A stretch of DNA of 24,661 nucleotides from an uncultured Bacteroidota bacterium (lineage in GTDB: Bacteria; Bacteroidota; Bacteroidia; JADZBD01): positions 1 to 24,661 of the forward strand of contig CALEYQ010000010.1 of assembly GCA_937924855.1 (NCBI GenBank), in the 5' to 3' direction. How positions within the stretch are numbered: the first letter of the stretch is position 1; each line of letters starts with the position of its first letter. A model generated the notes under the pieces. That model was not told the DNA's origin. It did no database searches and worked only from the letters and a program-made list of their open reading frames with translations. The translations under genes were made by a program, and so were the position numbers. Positions 1 to 8,186 of this stretch are shown one piece after another.

Positions 1-902
1 CCAATCTGGATGGCACTTTTTATATGCTTGATAATAACGGAAATTATAACCCGTTTGGCTCAGGAACCCAGATTCCTCCTCACCAGGGTTTCTTTGTTTA
101 TGTTACTGCAGCGGGTACTATAAGTATGCCCCAAAGTGCAAAAACAACCAATACTGCAAGTAACTTTAACCGGATTGCCCGCCCCTACGATATCCGCCTT
201 TCCCTGAAAAGCCCTGCCACAAAATTCTGGCATGATATCGATATCGTTTTCGACCCCAGTGCAACCAACGATTACGATAATGGACTCGACGCACGCTTTG
301 TAAAAAGCCCCGAAAAAGATGCCCCAAACCTCACTATGGTTCTTAACGGCAGCCGCCTCCTCACCCGAAATGTATTCCCTGCAGGAAGCGAAATTGTTAC
401 CCTTCCCCTACGCGCCAAAGTGGGCGTAACCGGAAATTACACCATCAGCGCTGAGGGAATTCCTAATGTTAAGGATTATGCCTGTGTTATCCTGAAAGAC
501 CATTTTAAAAATGTTACCATTGACCTCAGAAAACAGAAGTCATACTCTTTCGATATCACCACAGAAGACAACCCCAACCGCTTTACGCTTTTCCTCGTAC
601 CTGAGAAAAAAGATTGTGGTCCATTGCTTGTAAACAGTCAGCCAACCGAATATTTCAACGAAAATCAGGTTGTGATTACCAATACCAACCGGGAAGTATT
701 CGTTCAATTTGATCTCGACAACGCTACCACCGCAGAAATCGGAATTTATAATGCCGTAGGCCAATTGGTTAACTCCACAAACTCCGAGGCTTATAAGCAA
801 ATGGTTAAAGTGGATCTTCCTTCGCAAACAGGAATCTATTTTATCCGTGTGAATACCGGCAAGAACATCGTAACCAAAAAGGTCTTTGTTCAGGGTAACT
901 AA
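1..902 (+). CDS. T9SS-exported protein, C-terminal part (5' end outside window)
   Basis: The frame is open from base 3 to the TAA at 900-902, so the true start lies upstream; the ATG at 24 is internal. The visible ~299 residues begin with a Gly/Pro/aromatic motif (IPPHQGFFVYV) often seen in large surface proteins of Bacteroidota. A beta-rich stretch follows, and the last ~80 residues look like a T9SS type A C-terminal domain (IYNAVGQLV, then GIYFIRV and a final KKVFV). Family knowledge: such domains direct export through the outer membrane by the type IX system and are usually removed. The enzymatic or adhesive part is not visible, so its function is unknown. A promoter for the next gene overlaps its 3' end, so that gene can be transcribed independently. 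Confidence 0.85.
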   Translation, partial: NLDGTFYMLDNNGNYNPFGSGTQIPPHQGFFVYVTAAGTISMPQSAKTTNTASNFNRIARPYDIRLSLKSPATKFWHDIDIVFDPSATNDYDNGLDARFVKSPEKDAPNLTMVLNGSRLLTRNVFPAGSEIVTLPLRAKVGVTGNYTISAEGIPNVKDYACVILKDHFKNVTIDLRKQKSYSFDITTEDNPNRFTLFLVPEKKDCGPLLVNSQPTEYFNENQVVITNTNREVFVQFDLDNATTAEIGIYNAVGQLVNSTNSEAYKQMVKVDLPSQTGIYFIRVNTGKNIVTKKVFVQGN

Positions 903-918
903 TTAATTTTTATCTTTG
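885..918 (+). promoter_or_regulatory. Bacteroidota promoter for the PID-CTERM gene
   Basis: TTTG at 885-888 and an exact TAnnTTTG box (TATCTTTG) at 911-918 are 22 bases apart, within the usual range for the -33 and -7 elements of Bacteroidota. The start codon begins 5 bases after the box, so the transcript is predicted to start at or next to the ATG (leaderless). Confidence 0.65.
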
Positions 919-922
919 TGTA

Positions 923-1171
923 ATGAGCAAGGTAAATTATGAGGCTATTGGAAAATTGATTTTGGTGTTCCTCCTTTTTGGAGGTGCCCAGATTCTGACT
1001 GCCGCTCCCATGGGTCCTCCCATGGGTCCTCCCGGACCTCCCCCTTGCTGGCCCCCTCCCTGCATACCCGTTGACGGAGGGCTTTCGTTTCTCCTCGTTG
1101 CAGGGGCTGCCTATGGAGGAAAAAAACTCTACGACTTCAACAAAAAAAAGAACCATAACAAAGCTGAGTAA
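923..1171 (+). CDS. Small PID-CTERM-type exosortase substrate, Pro/Gly-rich
   Basis: This 82-residue protein looks like a dedicated exosortase substrate. Residues 1-28 form a signal peptide (hydrophobic LILVFLLFGGAQILTA). Residues 29-48 are Pro/Gly-rich with two cysteines (PCWPPPC). The tail has the tripartite layout of a protein-sorting signal: PVDGG at 49-53 (PIDGG in the family as I recall it), a hydrophobic stretch to about 66, then a Lys-rich end. Between the two signals only ~20 residues remain, including a 12-bp tandem repeat at 1007-1030 that encodes PMGP twice. The exosortase gene starts 18 bases after the stop. Known of the family: PID-CTERM is a recognised sorting signal in Bacteroidota. 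Inferred: the product is cut and attached or released at the envelope; its role is unknown. Confidence 0.8.
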   Translation: MSKVNYEAIGKLILVFLLFGGAQILTAAPMGPPMGPPGPPPCWPPPCIPVDGGLSFLLVAGAAYGGKKLYDFNKKKNHNKAE

Positions 1172-1189
1172 CCCTCAGCTTTCTTTTTT
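1160..1189 (+). terminator. Hairpin with T-run over the substrate stop codon (attenuator-like)
   Basis: AAAGCTGAG (1160-1168) pairs perfectly with CTCAGCTTT (1174-1182) around a 5-base loop that contains most of the TAA stop. A run of six T follows at 1184-1189, and the exosortase ATG begins at 1190. This is the form of an intrinsic terminator. Because the exosortase has no visible promoter of its own, partial read-through is the likely mode. Confidence 0.75.
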
Positions 1190-1723
1190 ATGATTTCCGG
1201 CCTTCTTAAAAACAAATTCAGCTTTTTTCTTATCAAAGCTGCACTCATGTTCGTGGCCTGGTATCTGTTTTATGAATTATACATTCAAAAACATACCAAA
1301 GTAGACCTGTACATGATCAACTTTCTGATTATCCAAAGCCAGTTTGTAATTTCTCTTTTGGGTTACCCCCTCATAGAACGCCCCTACGATGAAATTTACC
1401 GGACCATGGGTATTGACGGGTCTAACGGTGTCTGGATTGGAGATTCATGCAACGGACTAACCCTCTTTGCAACCTTTACAATTTTCATTCTGGCATACCC
1501 GGGTCCCATCAGAAAAAAGATCTGGTTTATCCCCCTGGGCATCCTCATTGTCCACCTTTTTAATGTTTTGCGCATTGTAGCCCTCAGTATAATTGCTTTT
1601 TACCGCCCAGAATGGCTTGACTTTAACCATACCTATACTTTTCAAATTCTGGTGTACTTCATTATTTTCCTCCTTTGGATCTGGTGGGCAAATAAATTAT
1701 CCCAATCCATTAAAAAGACATGA
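1190..1723 (+). CDS. xrtX: Exosortase family protein (XrtX-like)
   Basis: A 177-residue integral membrane protein with the exosortase catalytic triad in the right order and context: Cys87 in GDSCNGL, Arg128 in HLFNVLRIVAL and His147 in FNHTYTF. Hydrophobic helices lie at about 10-30, 42-60, 90-103, 111-139 and 150-168. Family knowledge: exosortases are transpeptidase-like membrane proteases that recognise a C-terminal tripartite signal after Sec export. The short single-domain form and the partners on both sides match the Bacteroidota type that I recall being named exosortase X or F; the letter is less certain than the family. The ATG follows a T-run directly, with no Shine-Dalgarno. Its stop overlaps the next start (ATGA). 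Confidence 0.88.
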   Translation: MISGLLKNKFSFFLIKAALMFVAWYLFYELYIQKHTKVDLYMINFLIIQSQFVISLLGYPLIERPYDEIYRTMGIDGSNGVWIGDSCNGLTLFATFTIFILAYPGPIRKKIWFIPLGILIVHLFNVLRIVALSIIAFYRPEWLDFNHTYTFQILVYFIIFLLWIWWANKLSQSIKKT

Positions 1724-2211
1724 AACTCCTGAAAAAACACGGTTGGTTTTTTCTCCTTATGGCACTTTTGCTGGGACTTACCGGATTTTTCAGGGAATTT
1801 GTTTTTGAAAATATCAATTTTCAGATTTATAAACTCTATTACAATTATGAGGGCTATACCCTGCCGGAATCACTTTCCTTCCTTGAAAAATATCCGGCCG
1901 AAACCCTAAACCTCATAAAATACCCCCTGACCCTTTTTACCGTCCTGGTTTATTTCGGTTATTCCTGGCTCATCCAGCGCCGGTTTTTCCCCGGCAAAAA
2001 CTACTTTTTCATTAACCTTGGAGCCCATCTGGTTTTTATCCTGATTGGCATTCTGTTTTACCTCTATGGTATCCTGTTCAACGATTTCTCAACCGGCTAC
2101 AAATTCAGCCGGATATTCTTCGATTTCGTGCAAACCCCACTCCTGATTTTCATCCTGGTACCCGGTTATATTCTTTATCGAAATAGTTTACCAAGGGAAG
2201 GCGGTTCCTGA
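1720..2211 (+). CDS. Exosortase-associated small membrane protein
   Basis: A 163-residue protein with about four hydrophobic helices (near residues 9-24, 64-84, 95-116 and 134-154). The first helix ends in GFFREFVFENI; a similar Arg-Glu/aromatic motif is known from the small membrane proteins encoded next to Bacteroidota exosortases (XrtF- or XrtX-associated). It starts within the stop of the exosortase gene (ATGA overlap), so the two are probably translationally coupled and may form a complex. No catalytic motif is visible. The assignment rests on position, size, topology and the motif, not on an alignment. Confidence 0.72.
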   Translation: MKLLKKHGWFFLLMALLLGLTGFFREFVFENINFQIYKLYYNYEGYTLPESLSFLEKYPAETLNLIKYPLTLFTVLVYFGYSWLIQRRFFPGKNYFFINLGAHLVFILIGILFYLYGILFNDFSTGYKFSRIFFDFVQTPLLIFILVPGYILYRNSLPREGGS

Positions 2212-2255
2212 TTTTTATTTCGGGGGAAAGTTTAATTTTACCACAAATTCATTTT

Positions 2256-3527
2256 ATGAAACCAGACCAGGAAATCTTTGAACTTATTCGGGAAGAAAAA
2301 CACCGCCAAACCATTGGTATTGAATTAATCGCCTCCGAAAACTATGTGAGTGAACAGGTTCTTAAAGCCATGGGATCCGTTTTAACCAACAAATATGCAG
2401 AAGGACTCCCCGGCAAAAGATATTACGGAGGATGTGAAGTGGTTGATAAAGTAGAACAGTTGGCTATCGACCGGGCCAAAACCCTTTTTAATGCGGAATG
2501 GGTAAATGTACAACCCCACTCTGGTGCACAAGCCAATGCTGCAGTAATGCTGGCCGTATTAAAACCGGGCGATTCCATACTCGGCTTCGACCTGAGCCAT
2601 GGCGGACACCTAACCCATGGATCTCCCGTAAATTTTTCCGGGAAACTATACCGGCCTTTTTTCTACGGTGTTTCCCCCGAAACAGGTCGGGTTGATTACG
2701 ACCAAATGGAAAAAACAGCCCTGGCTGAAAAACCCAAATTGATAATAGCCGGTGCTTCTTCCTATTCCCGCGACTGGGACTATAAAAGAATGCGATCCAT
2801 TGCCGATAAAACCGGAGCCTTGCTAATGGCGGATATTTCCCACCCCTCCGGACTCATCGCCAAAGGAATTTTGAACGATCCACTTCCCTATTGCCATATC
2901 ATAACCACAACGACCCATAAAACCCTGCGCGGACCCAGAGGGGGCATGATCATGATGGGGAAAGATTTCGAAAACCCATGGGGACTCAAAACCCCAAAGG
3001 GAGAAATCAAAATGATGTCGGCCATTCTGGATGGCGCCGTTTTCCCCGGTACCCAGGGCGGCCCTCTGGAACATGTGATTGCTTCCAAAGCCGTTGCTTT
3101 TGGAGAAGCCCTGAGCGATGACTATATGAAGTATTGCCTCCAGGTTGTAAAAAATGCAAAGCGAATGGCCGAATGCCTGATGGAAAAAGGGTATTTCATT
3201 ATTTCCAAAGGAACCGATAATCATTCCATGCTGATCGACCTCAGAAGCAAAAACCTGACCGGAAAGCTGGCTGAAAACACCCTGGTAAAGGCCGATATCA
3301 CCGTGAATAAAAACATGGTGCCCTTCGACGACAAATCACCCTTTGTTACCTCCGGAATTCGTGTAGGAACCTCAGCGGTTACAACCCGTGGGATGAAAGA
3401 AAAACACATGGACATGATTGTGGATTTCATGGACGAGGTGCTGATGAACCACGATAACGAAAAAACCATCCAAAACGTTAAAGCCCGGGTGAACAAACTC
3501 ATGAAACAATTCCCTTTGTTTGCCTGA
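2256..3527 (+). CDS. glyA: Serine hydroxymethyltransferase
   Basis: A 423-residue PLP enzyme of fold type I that interconverts serine and glycine with transfer of a one-carbon unit to tetrahydrofolate in the cytoplasm. Diagnostic features: the N-terminal IELIASENYVSEQVL, GLPGKRYYGGCE, HSGAQAN, and THKTLRGPRGG, where Lys222 should carry PLP. The length is typical. ADISHPSGLIA has Ser where many homologues have Ala, a minor variant. It follows the exosortase locus by 44 bases. An imperfect promoter box (TAATTTTA, 2233-2240, one mismatch to TAnnTTTG) sits 15 bases before the ATG, so it probably has its own promoter. Confidence 0.96.
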   Translation: MKPDQEIFELIREEKHRQTIGIELIASENYVSEQVLKAMGSVLTNKYAEGLPGKRYYGGCEVVDKVEQLAIDRAKTLFNAEWVNVQPHSGAQANAAVMLAVLKPGDSILGFDLSHGGHLTHGSPVNFSGKLYRPFFYGVSPETGRVDYDQMEKTALAEKPKLIIAGASSYSRDWDYKRMRSIADKTGALLMADISHPSGLIAKGILNDPLPYCHIITTTTHKTLRGPRGGMIMMGKDFENPWGLKTPKGEIKMMSAILDGAVFPGTQGGPLEHVIASKAVAFGEALSDDYMKYCLQVVKNAKRMAECLMEKGYFIISKGTDNHSMLIDLRSKNLTGKLAENTLVKADITVNKNMVPFDDKSPFVTSGIRVGTSAVTTRGMKEKHMDMIVDFMDEVLMNHDNEKTIQNVKARVNKLMKQFPLFA

Positions 3528-3550
3528 GTAATTATTGCCTCCCGATTTCG

Positions 3551-3558
3551 TACCTTTG
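3551..3558 (+). promoter_or_regulatory. Promoter -7 box for uvrA
   Basis: Exact TAnnTTTG (TACCTTTG) lies 11 bases before the uvrA ATG. No well-spaced -33 TTTG is visible. The predicted mRNA leader is about 7 bases. Confidence 0.55.
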
Positions 3559-3569
3559 CAATCCTAAAA

Positions 3570-6395
3570 ATGGAACAGGATTTAAAGGTAAATACGAAGG
3601 ATTTTATTTTCATCAAAGGAGCCAGGCTGAACAACCTGAAGAATATTGATGTTCTTATTCCCCGTAAAAAATTAGTAGTAATAACCGGCCTTTCAGGATC
3701 GGGTAAATCCACACTGGCTTTCGACACCTTATTTGCCGAAGGTCAGCGACGGTATGTGGAATCGCTTTCATCTTACGCCCGTCAGTTTTTAGGGCGGATG
3801 AATAAACCCGAGGTAGACTATATCAAGGGAATTTCTCCGGCCATTGCCATTCAGCAAAAGGTTAGTACCCGCAATCCCAGAAGTACGGTAGGAACCTCTA
3901 CTGAAATTTATGATTACCTGAAACTGCTGTTCGCCCGTGCCGGAATCACCATTTCCCCCAAAACAGGCAAGGAAGTAAAACGAGACACTCCCCAATCGGT
4001 TTTTGAAAGCCTTAAAAACGATTATTCAAAGGGAGACCTCCTGTTCATTCTTGCTCCCTTCGAATTTGCCAAAGGAGAAAAAGAAAAAACCATCCTTAAC
4101 CTGCTTTCACAACAGGGCTATTCAAGATTATTCAATCAGGGAAAAATCGAAAAAATAGACGACCTGCTTGCTTTAAAAAAGCCTGTGATTAAAGATCCCA
4201 TGCTGGTAATCGACCGCATTGTATTTGCACCCGAAGACCCCGATCAGGAAACACGGGTATTGGACAGTTTGCAAACGGCTTTTTTCGAAGGACATGGAAA
4301 ATGCATAATTGCCACGGAAAACAAAAGGGGGAAAATAAGTACCCGGGAATTCAGCAATAAATTTGAAGAAGAAGGATTAAACTTTGAAGAACCTGATGTA
4401 AACTTTTTCAGCTTTAATAATCCGGTGGGAGCCTGTAAAACCTGTGAAGGGTTCGGTTCCATTATCGGTATCGACGAAAACCTGGTAATACCCGATCCGG
4501 GAATTTCCCTTTATGAGGATGCAGTGGCCTGCTGGAAGGGAGAAGTTATGAGCGAATGGAAAAACAGGTTCATACGCAATGCCCACAAAATAAAATTTCC
4601 GGTTCACACCCCCTATGAAAAATTAAAAAAAGAGGAGAAAGATTTACTCTGGGAAGGAAAAGGAGAAATCAAAGGGATTAAAGCTTTCTTTAAAATGCTT
4701 GAATCCAATTCCTATAAAATTCAATATCGGGTAATGCTTTCCCGATACCGCGGAAAAACCACCTGCCCTGAATGTCTGGGCACCAGACTTAGAAAAGATG
4801 CCGCCTGGGTAAAGGTGGGAGGCAAAAGCCTTCATGAGCTACTCCTGATGAGCATTACCGACCTGGCTGATTTTTTTAAAAAAATAAAACTAACCCGGTA
4901 CCAGGAGGAGGTATCTGCACGAATCCTGACCGAAATCCAAAACCGGTTGAAGTATCTGGTAGATGTGGGTCTGCCCTACCTCACCTTGAATCGTTTGTCA
5001 TCCAGCCTAAGCGGTGGAGAATCGCAACGGATTAACCTGGCCACAAGCCTGGGAAGCTCTTTAGTAGGATCCATGTATATTTTGGACGAACCCAGCATTG
5101 GCCTGCATCCCCGTGACACCGGAAAACTGATTTCGATTTTGAAAAAATTACGGGATCTGGGAAATACGGTAATCGTTGTGGAGCATGAAGAAGAAGTGAT
5201 GAAAGCCGCCGATGAAATCATCGACATCGGCCCGGGTTCCGGAAGCTTTGGAGGGGAACTGGTTTTCCAGGGCAGCCTGGATGAAATGATAAAAAAGGGC
5301 AATTGCCTTACCGCCGATTATCTGGCGGGAAGAAAAGAGATTTCTGTTCCGGCCAAAAGAAGAAACTGGAAAGAATTTATTGAAATTAAAGGAGCTCAGG
5401 AAAACAACCTGAAAAAACTGGATGTAAAATTCCCCCTGGGCATTTTAACGGTTGTTACCGGGGTGAGCGGCAGCGGAAAATCAAGCCTCGTCAAAAAAAT
5501 TCTATTCCCTGCCCTGAAAAAAAAGCTGGGTGGATACAGCGATTATCCCGGAAAATTTTCCGGACTCAGCGGAAATCTCAATGCCCTGCAGGCCGTTGAG
5601 TTTGTGGACCAAAATCCCATTGGCAAATCTACCCGGAGCAATCCTGTTACCTATGTGAAAGCCTATGATGAAATAAGAAACCTGTTCGCTTCACTGCCAC
5701 TTTCACAGCAAAGAGGCTACAAACCTTCTCACTTCTCATTTAACGTTGATGGGGGCCGTTGTGATGTATGTCAGGGCGAAGGGGAAGTAACCATCGAAAT
5801 GCAATTCATGGCAGACATACACCTGCCTTGCGAGGCCTGTTCGGGAAAGAGATTTAAATCGGATATTTTGGAAGTACAGGCGGGCCCACATAACATTTCC
5901 GATATTCTCAATTTAACCATCGACGATGCCATACGCTTTTTCAGAGAAGGAGGCCATGGTGCTGATCACCTGTTTTCAAAAATTGCAGATAAGCTACAGG
6001 CCCTGCAGGATGTCGGACTGGGCTATATTAAACTGGGGCAATCTTCAAGCACTTTATCCGGCGGAGAGGCCCAACGGGTAAAACTTGCCTCTTTTATAGG
6101 CATGGGAAATACCGGACTCAAAACATTATTTATTTTCGACGAGCCTACAACCGGACTTCACTTCCACGACATCCATAAACTTTTAGGTGCTTTTGAGTCC
6201 TTGTTAAATCTTGGTCACAGCATTGTTATTATTGAACACAATCCGGAAGTAATCAAAACGGCCGATTGGGTAATTGATCTGGGACCTGAGGGGGGTGATG
6301 AGGGCGGCCATATAATTTATCAGGGAGTACCTGAGGGATTGCCTAAAGTGGCTGAAAGCTATACCGGAAAATACCTGAAAGAAAAACTGAAATAA
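3570..6395 (+). CDS. uvrA: Excinuclease ABC subunit A
   Basis: A 941-residue DNA-damage sensor of nucleotide excision repair, working with UvrB. It contains two ABC ATPase units: Walker A GLSGSGKS at 40-47, a signature LSGGESQ near 480, a second Walker A GVSGSGKS near 631 and a second signature LSGGEAQ near 830. Zinc-binding cysteines are seen at 289/292 with 399/402 and at 731/734 with 754/757. The additional CxxC pair that E. coli UvrA has just before the first of these is absent; the segment reads NKFEEEGLNFEEP. I recall the same in other Bacteroidota UvrA proteins, so this is probably lineage-typical. The reading frame is intact. It ends 7 bases from the convergent neighbour's stop. Confidence 0.96.
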   Translation: MEQDLKVNTKDFIFIKGARLNNLKNIDVLIPRKKLVVITGLSGSGKSTLAFDTLFAEGQRRYVESLSSYARQFLGRMNKPEVDYIKGISPAIAIQQKVSTRNPRSTVGTSTEIYDYLKLLFARAGITISPKTGKEVKRDTPQSVFESLKNDYSKGDLLFILAPFEFAKGEKEKTILNLLSQQGYSRLFNQGKIEKIDDLLALKKPVIKDPMLVIDRIVFAPEDPDQETRVLDSLQTAFFEGHGKCIIATENKRGKISTREFSNKFEEEGLNFEEPDVNFFSFNNPVGACKTCEGFGSIIGIDENLVIPDPGISLYEDAVACWKGEVMSEWKNRFIRNAHKIKFPVHTPYEKLKKEEKDLLWEGKGEIKGIKAFFKMLESNSYKIQYRVMLSRYRGKTTCPECLGTRLRKDAAWVKVGGKSLHELLLMSITDLADFFKKIKLTRYQEEVSARILTEIQNRLKYLVDVGLPYLTLNRLSSSLSGGESQRINLATSLGSSLVGSMYILDEPSIGLHPRDTGKLISILKKLRDLGNTVIVVEHEEEVMKAADEIIDIGPGSGSFGGELVFQGSLDEMIKKGNCLTADYLAGRKEISVPAKRRNWKEFIEIKGAQENNLKKLDVKFPLGILTVVTGVSGSGKSSLVKKILFPALKKKLGGYSDYPGKFSGLSGNLNALQAVEFVDQNPIGKSTRSNPVTYVKAYDEIRNLFASLPLSQQRGYKPSHFSFNVDGGRCDVCQGEGEVTIEMQFMADIHLPCEACSGKRFKSDILEVQAGPHNISDILNLTIDDAIRFFREGGHGADHLFSKIADKLQALQDVGLGYIKLGQSSSTLSGGEAQRVKLASFIGMGNTGLKTLFIFDEPTTGLHFHDIHKLLGAFESLLNLGHSIVIIEHNPEVIKTADWVIDLGPEGGDEGGHIIYQGVPEGLPKVAESYTGKYLKEKLK

Positions 6396-6402
6396 CTGCC
6401 GC

Positions 6403-7158
6403 TTATTCCTTGGATACGTCAATCCGGATGCCGCCGGTTACAGAAAACCCGAAAATTTTATGAATGATGTCGGAAGGGTTTTCAACTTTGGCATTATTGA
6501 AATATTTGAACTCCACACCCGGATTTAAAAACACATAAGTGTGGGGATAAAGCTTAACATCGGCCAGAAGGCCGGTGGAAAAGAGCCAGGTCTTGGCCAA
6601 TGCTTCCTCGCCAAAATAATTGAAATGGTCAACATAAGACAATCCGAAATACCCAAGGTTCCCCTTTACGTTCACACTCCAAATCTTTTCGTTTTCGGAA
6701 TTGAAAGGAATTTCATAGGTCAGGTAAAACTTATCGTAGCGGAAGGTCTCAGGGTATACAAAATAATAATCGCCCAAAGGAGATAAAATTTTCAGTTTGT
6801 CTACATAGGTGTATTCAAAATTGATTCCCAACCCAAGTCTTACTCTTGACACCGGCATGGAAACTTCGAGATAATAAGAATCGAAGGGACTTTTCGTTTT
6901 GAATTTCAGATCGCCGGATTTGGCCACATTTCCGGAAACATCATAAATTTCGGTGGAGCCCAGGGTTGAATTCCAATAAGCAACGCCCCGGCCGGCGCCG
7001 AAGGAAACAAAATATTTTGCGTATTTCCGGTCGAGCTTGGAAAAAAAACTGCCTCCGGTCCGGGGCCCTTGTTTTACTTTATTTCTGTTGGTGCTCTGAG
7101 CAAGGGAGAAATGACCAAAAATGCAAAAGACGAAAATGAAGGCCAGCCGGAGAATCAT
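6403..7158 (-). CDS. Secreted, probable outer-membrane beta-barrel protein of unknown function
   Basis: The 251 residues begin with a clear signal peptide (MILRLAFIFVFCIFGHFSLA, cut before Q or S). Alternating hydrophobic/polar strands and many aromatic residues follow (SFGAGRGVAYW, YYLEVSMPVSRVRLGLG, GFSVTGGIRIDV), typical of porin-family-like small beta-barrels. I chose the ATG at 7158 because the open frame upstream, reaching a start at 7416, overlaps bioB and lacks any signal-like sequence. It begins 7 bases after the bioB stop, so it is the second gene of that transcript. The link to biotin metabolism is only positional. The specific family is not recognised. Confidence 0.72.
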   Translation of the reverse strand: MILRLAFIFVFCIFGHFSLAQSTNRNKVKQGPRTGGSFFSKLDRKYAKYFVSFGAGRGVAYWNSTLGSTEIYDVSGNVAKSGDLKFKTKSPFDSYYLEVSMPVSRVRLGLGINFEYTYVDKLKILSPLGDYYFVYPETFRYDKFYLTYEIPFNSENEKIWSVNVKGNLGYFGLSYVDHFNYFGEEALAKTWLFSTGLLADVKLYPHTYVFLNPGVEFKYFNNAKVENPSDIIHKIFGFSVTGGIRIDVSKE

Positions 7159-7165
7159 AAGGAGA

Positions 7166-8161
7166 TCAAAGGGTTTCTTTAATGACGTTATTTTCCAGTG
7201 CAGGGTTGCTTTTCCCCTTTTCAAATGCTTTTGAGGGTTTAAGTCCCAGAATCTCAAACATTTGCATATCATCTGAAAAAGCAGGATTTGGAGTTGTGAG
7301 TAACTTTTCACCTGCAAAAATTGAATTGGCCCCGGCCAGGAAGCAAAGTGCCTGAGCCTCAATCGATAATCGGGTACGGCCGGCGGATAGTCGCACCATT
7401 GTTTTAGGCAGGGCAATGCGGGTGGTTGCTATCATCCGAACCATGTCCCATACCGGCACAAGAGGCTGGTCTTCCAAAGGAGTTCCTTCAACAGGAACAA
7501 GTGCATTGATGGGAACCGATTCAGGTGGTGGTGTAAGGGAACAAAGCGTATGCAACATACCAATCCGGTCTTCCTCCGATTCTCCCATGCCGATAATTCC
7601 TCCGGAACAGACTGAAATACCCGCTTTCCTTACATTCTTTATGGTATTAAGACGATCATCAAAAGTGCGGGTTGAAATTATTTCTTCATAATACTCACCC
7701 GATGTATCCAGATTGTGGTTGTATGCATAAAGTCCGGAAGCAGCAAGTTTGTTTGCCTGATCTTCGGTCAGCATTCCCAGGGTACAACATACCTCCATCC
7801 CCATGCCATTAATGCCTTTTACCATTTCAAGCACTTTGTCGAAATCGGAATTGTCGCGCACCTCTCTCCATGCCGCACCCAGACACATGCGTGATGTGCC
7901 GGCCAATTTGGCTTTTTCGGCCATTTCCATTACTTCGGAGGGTTCCATCAGCTTGTGAACCTTTACTTCAGTATGATAACGGGCAGCCTGAGGACAATAC
8001 GAGCAATCCTCCGGACAGCCCCCTGTTTTTATGGAAACCAGAGAGCTAACCTGAACGGTGTTTGGAGGATGATTTTCCCGGTGAATTTGAGCAGCACGAA
8101 ACACAAGTTCCAGCAGCGGGGACTTGTATATTTCAAAAAGTTCTTTTCTAGTTAATTGCAT
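7166..8161 (-). CDS. bioB: Biotin synthase
   Basis: A 331-residue radical-SAM enzyme that inserts sulfur into dethiobiotin. The [4Fe-4S]/SAM motif is CPEDCSYC (Cys49, 53, 56). The [2Fe-2S] ligands are in the expected places: MCLGAAWR, VCCTLGML, VCSGGIIGMGE and the Arg of MVRLSAGR. The ATG at 8161 gives the usual N-terminus; a TTG at 8182 would add seven residues and lies in the presumed mRNA leader. No other biotin gene is in the window. A well-formed promoter lies just upstream. I saw no obvious BirA-type palindrome between promoter and start. Confidence 0.96.
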   Translation of the reverse strand: MQLTRKELFEIYKSPLLELVFRAAQIHRENHPPNTVQVSSLVSIKTGGCPEDCSYCPQAARYHTEVKVHKLMEPSEVMEMAEKAKLAGTSRMCLGAAWREVRDNSDFDKVLEMVKGINGMGMEVCCTLGMLTEDQANKLAASGLYAYNHNLDTSGEYYEEIISTRTFDDRLNTIKNVRKAGISVCSGGIIGMGESEEDRIGMLHTLCSLTPPPESVPINALVPVEGTPLEDQPLVPVWDMVRMIATTRIALPKTMVRLSAGRTRLSIEAQALCFLAGANSIFAGEKLLTTPNPAFSDDMQMFEILGLKPSKAFEKGKSNPALENNVIKETL

Positions 8162-8186
8162 AGATTTTCCTGGCAGATTCAACGAA

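Noticed and set aside
899..1156. Gly/Arg-rich 85-residue open frame on the minus strand
   Set aside because: It is the complement of the Pro/Gly repeat in the exosortase substrate; the plus frame has a promoter, signal peptide and sorting signal.
2823..3224. Long minus-strand open frames inside glyA, and similar ones inside uvrA, ribBA and clpB
   Set aside because: They are antisense shadows of genes with complete family motifs and have no own signals.
6386..6409. AATAA/TTATT inverted repeat between uvrA and the convergent gene
   Set aside because: Only five A/T pairs with a 7-base loop and no T-run; too weak to call a terminator.
7159..7416. N-terminal extension of the beta-barrel gene
   Set aside because: It overlaps bioB by about 250 bases on the same strand and would bury the signal peptide; the ATG at 7158 fits better.
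8162..8182. TTG start for bioB
   Set aside because: It lies in the leader right after the promoter box and adds seven residues not typical of BioB.
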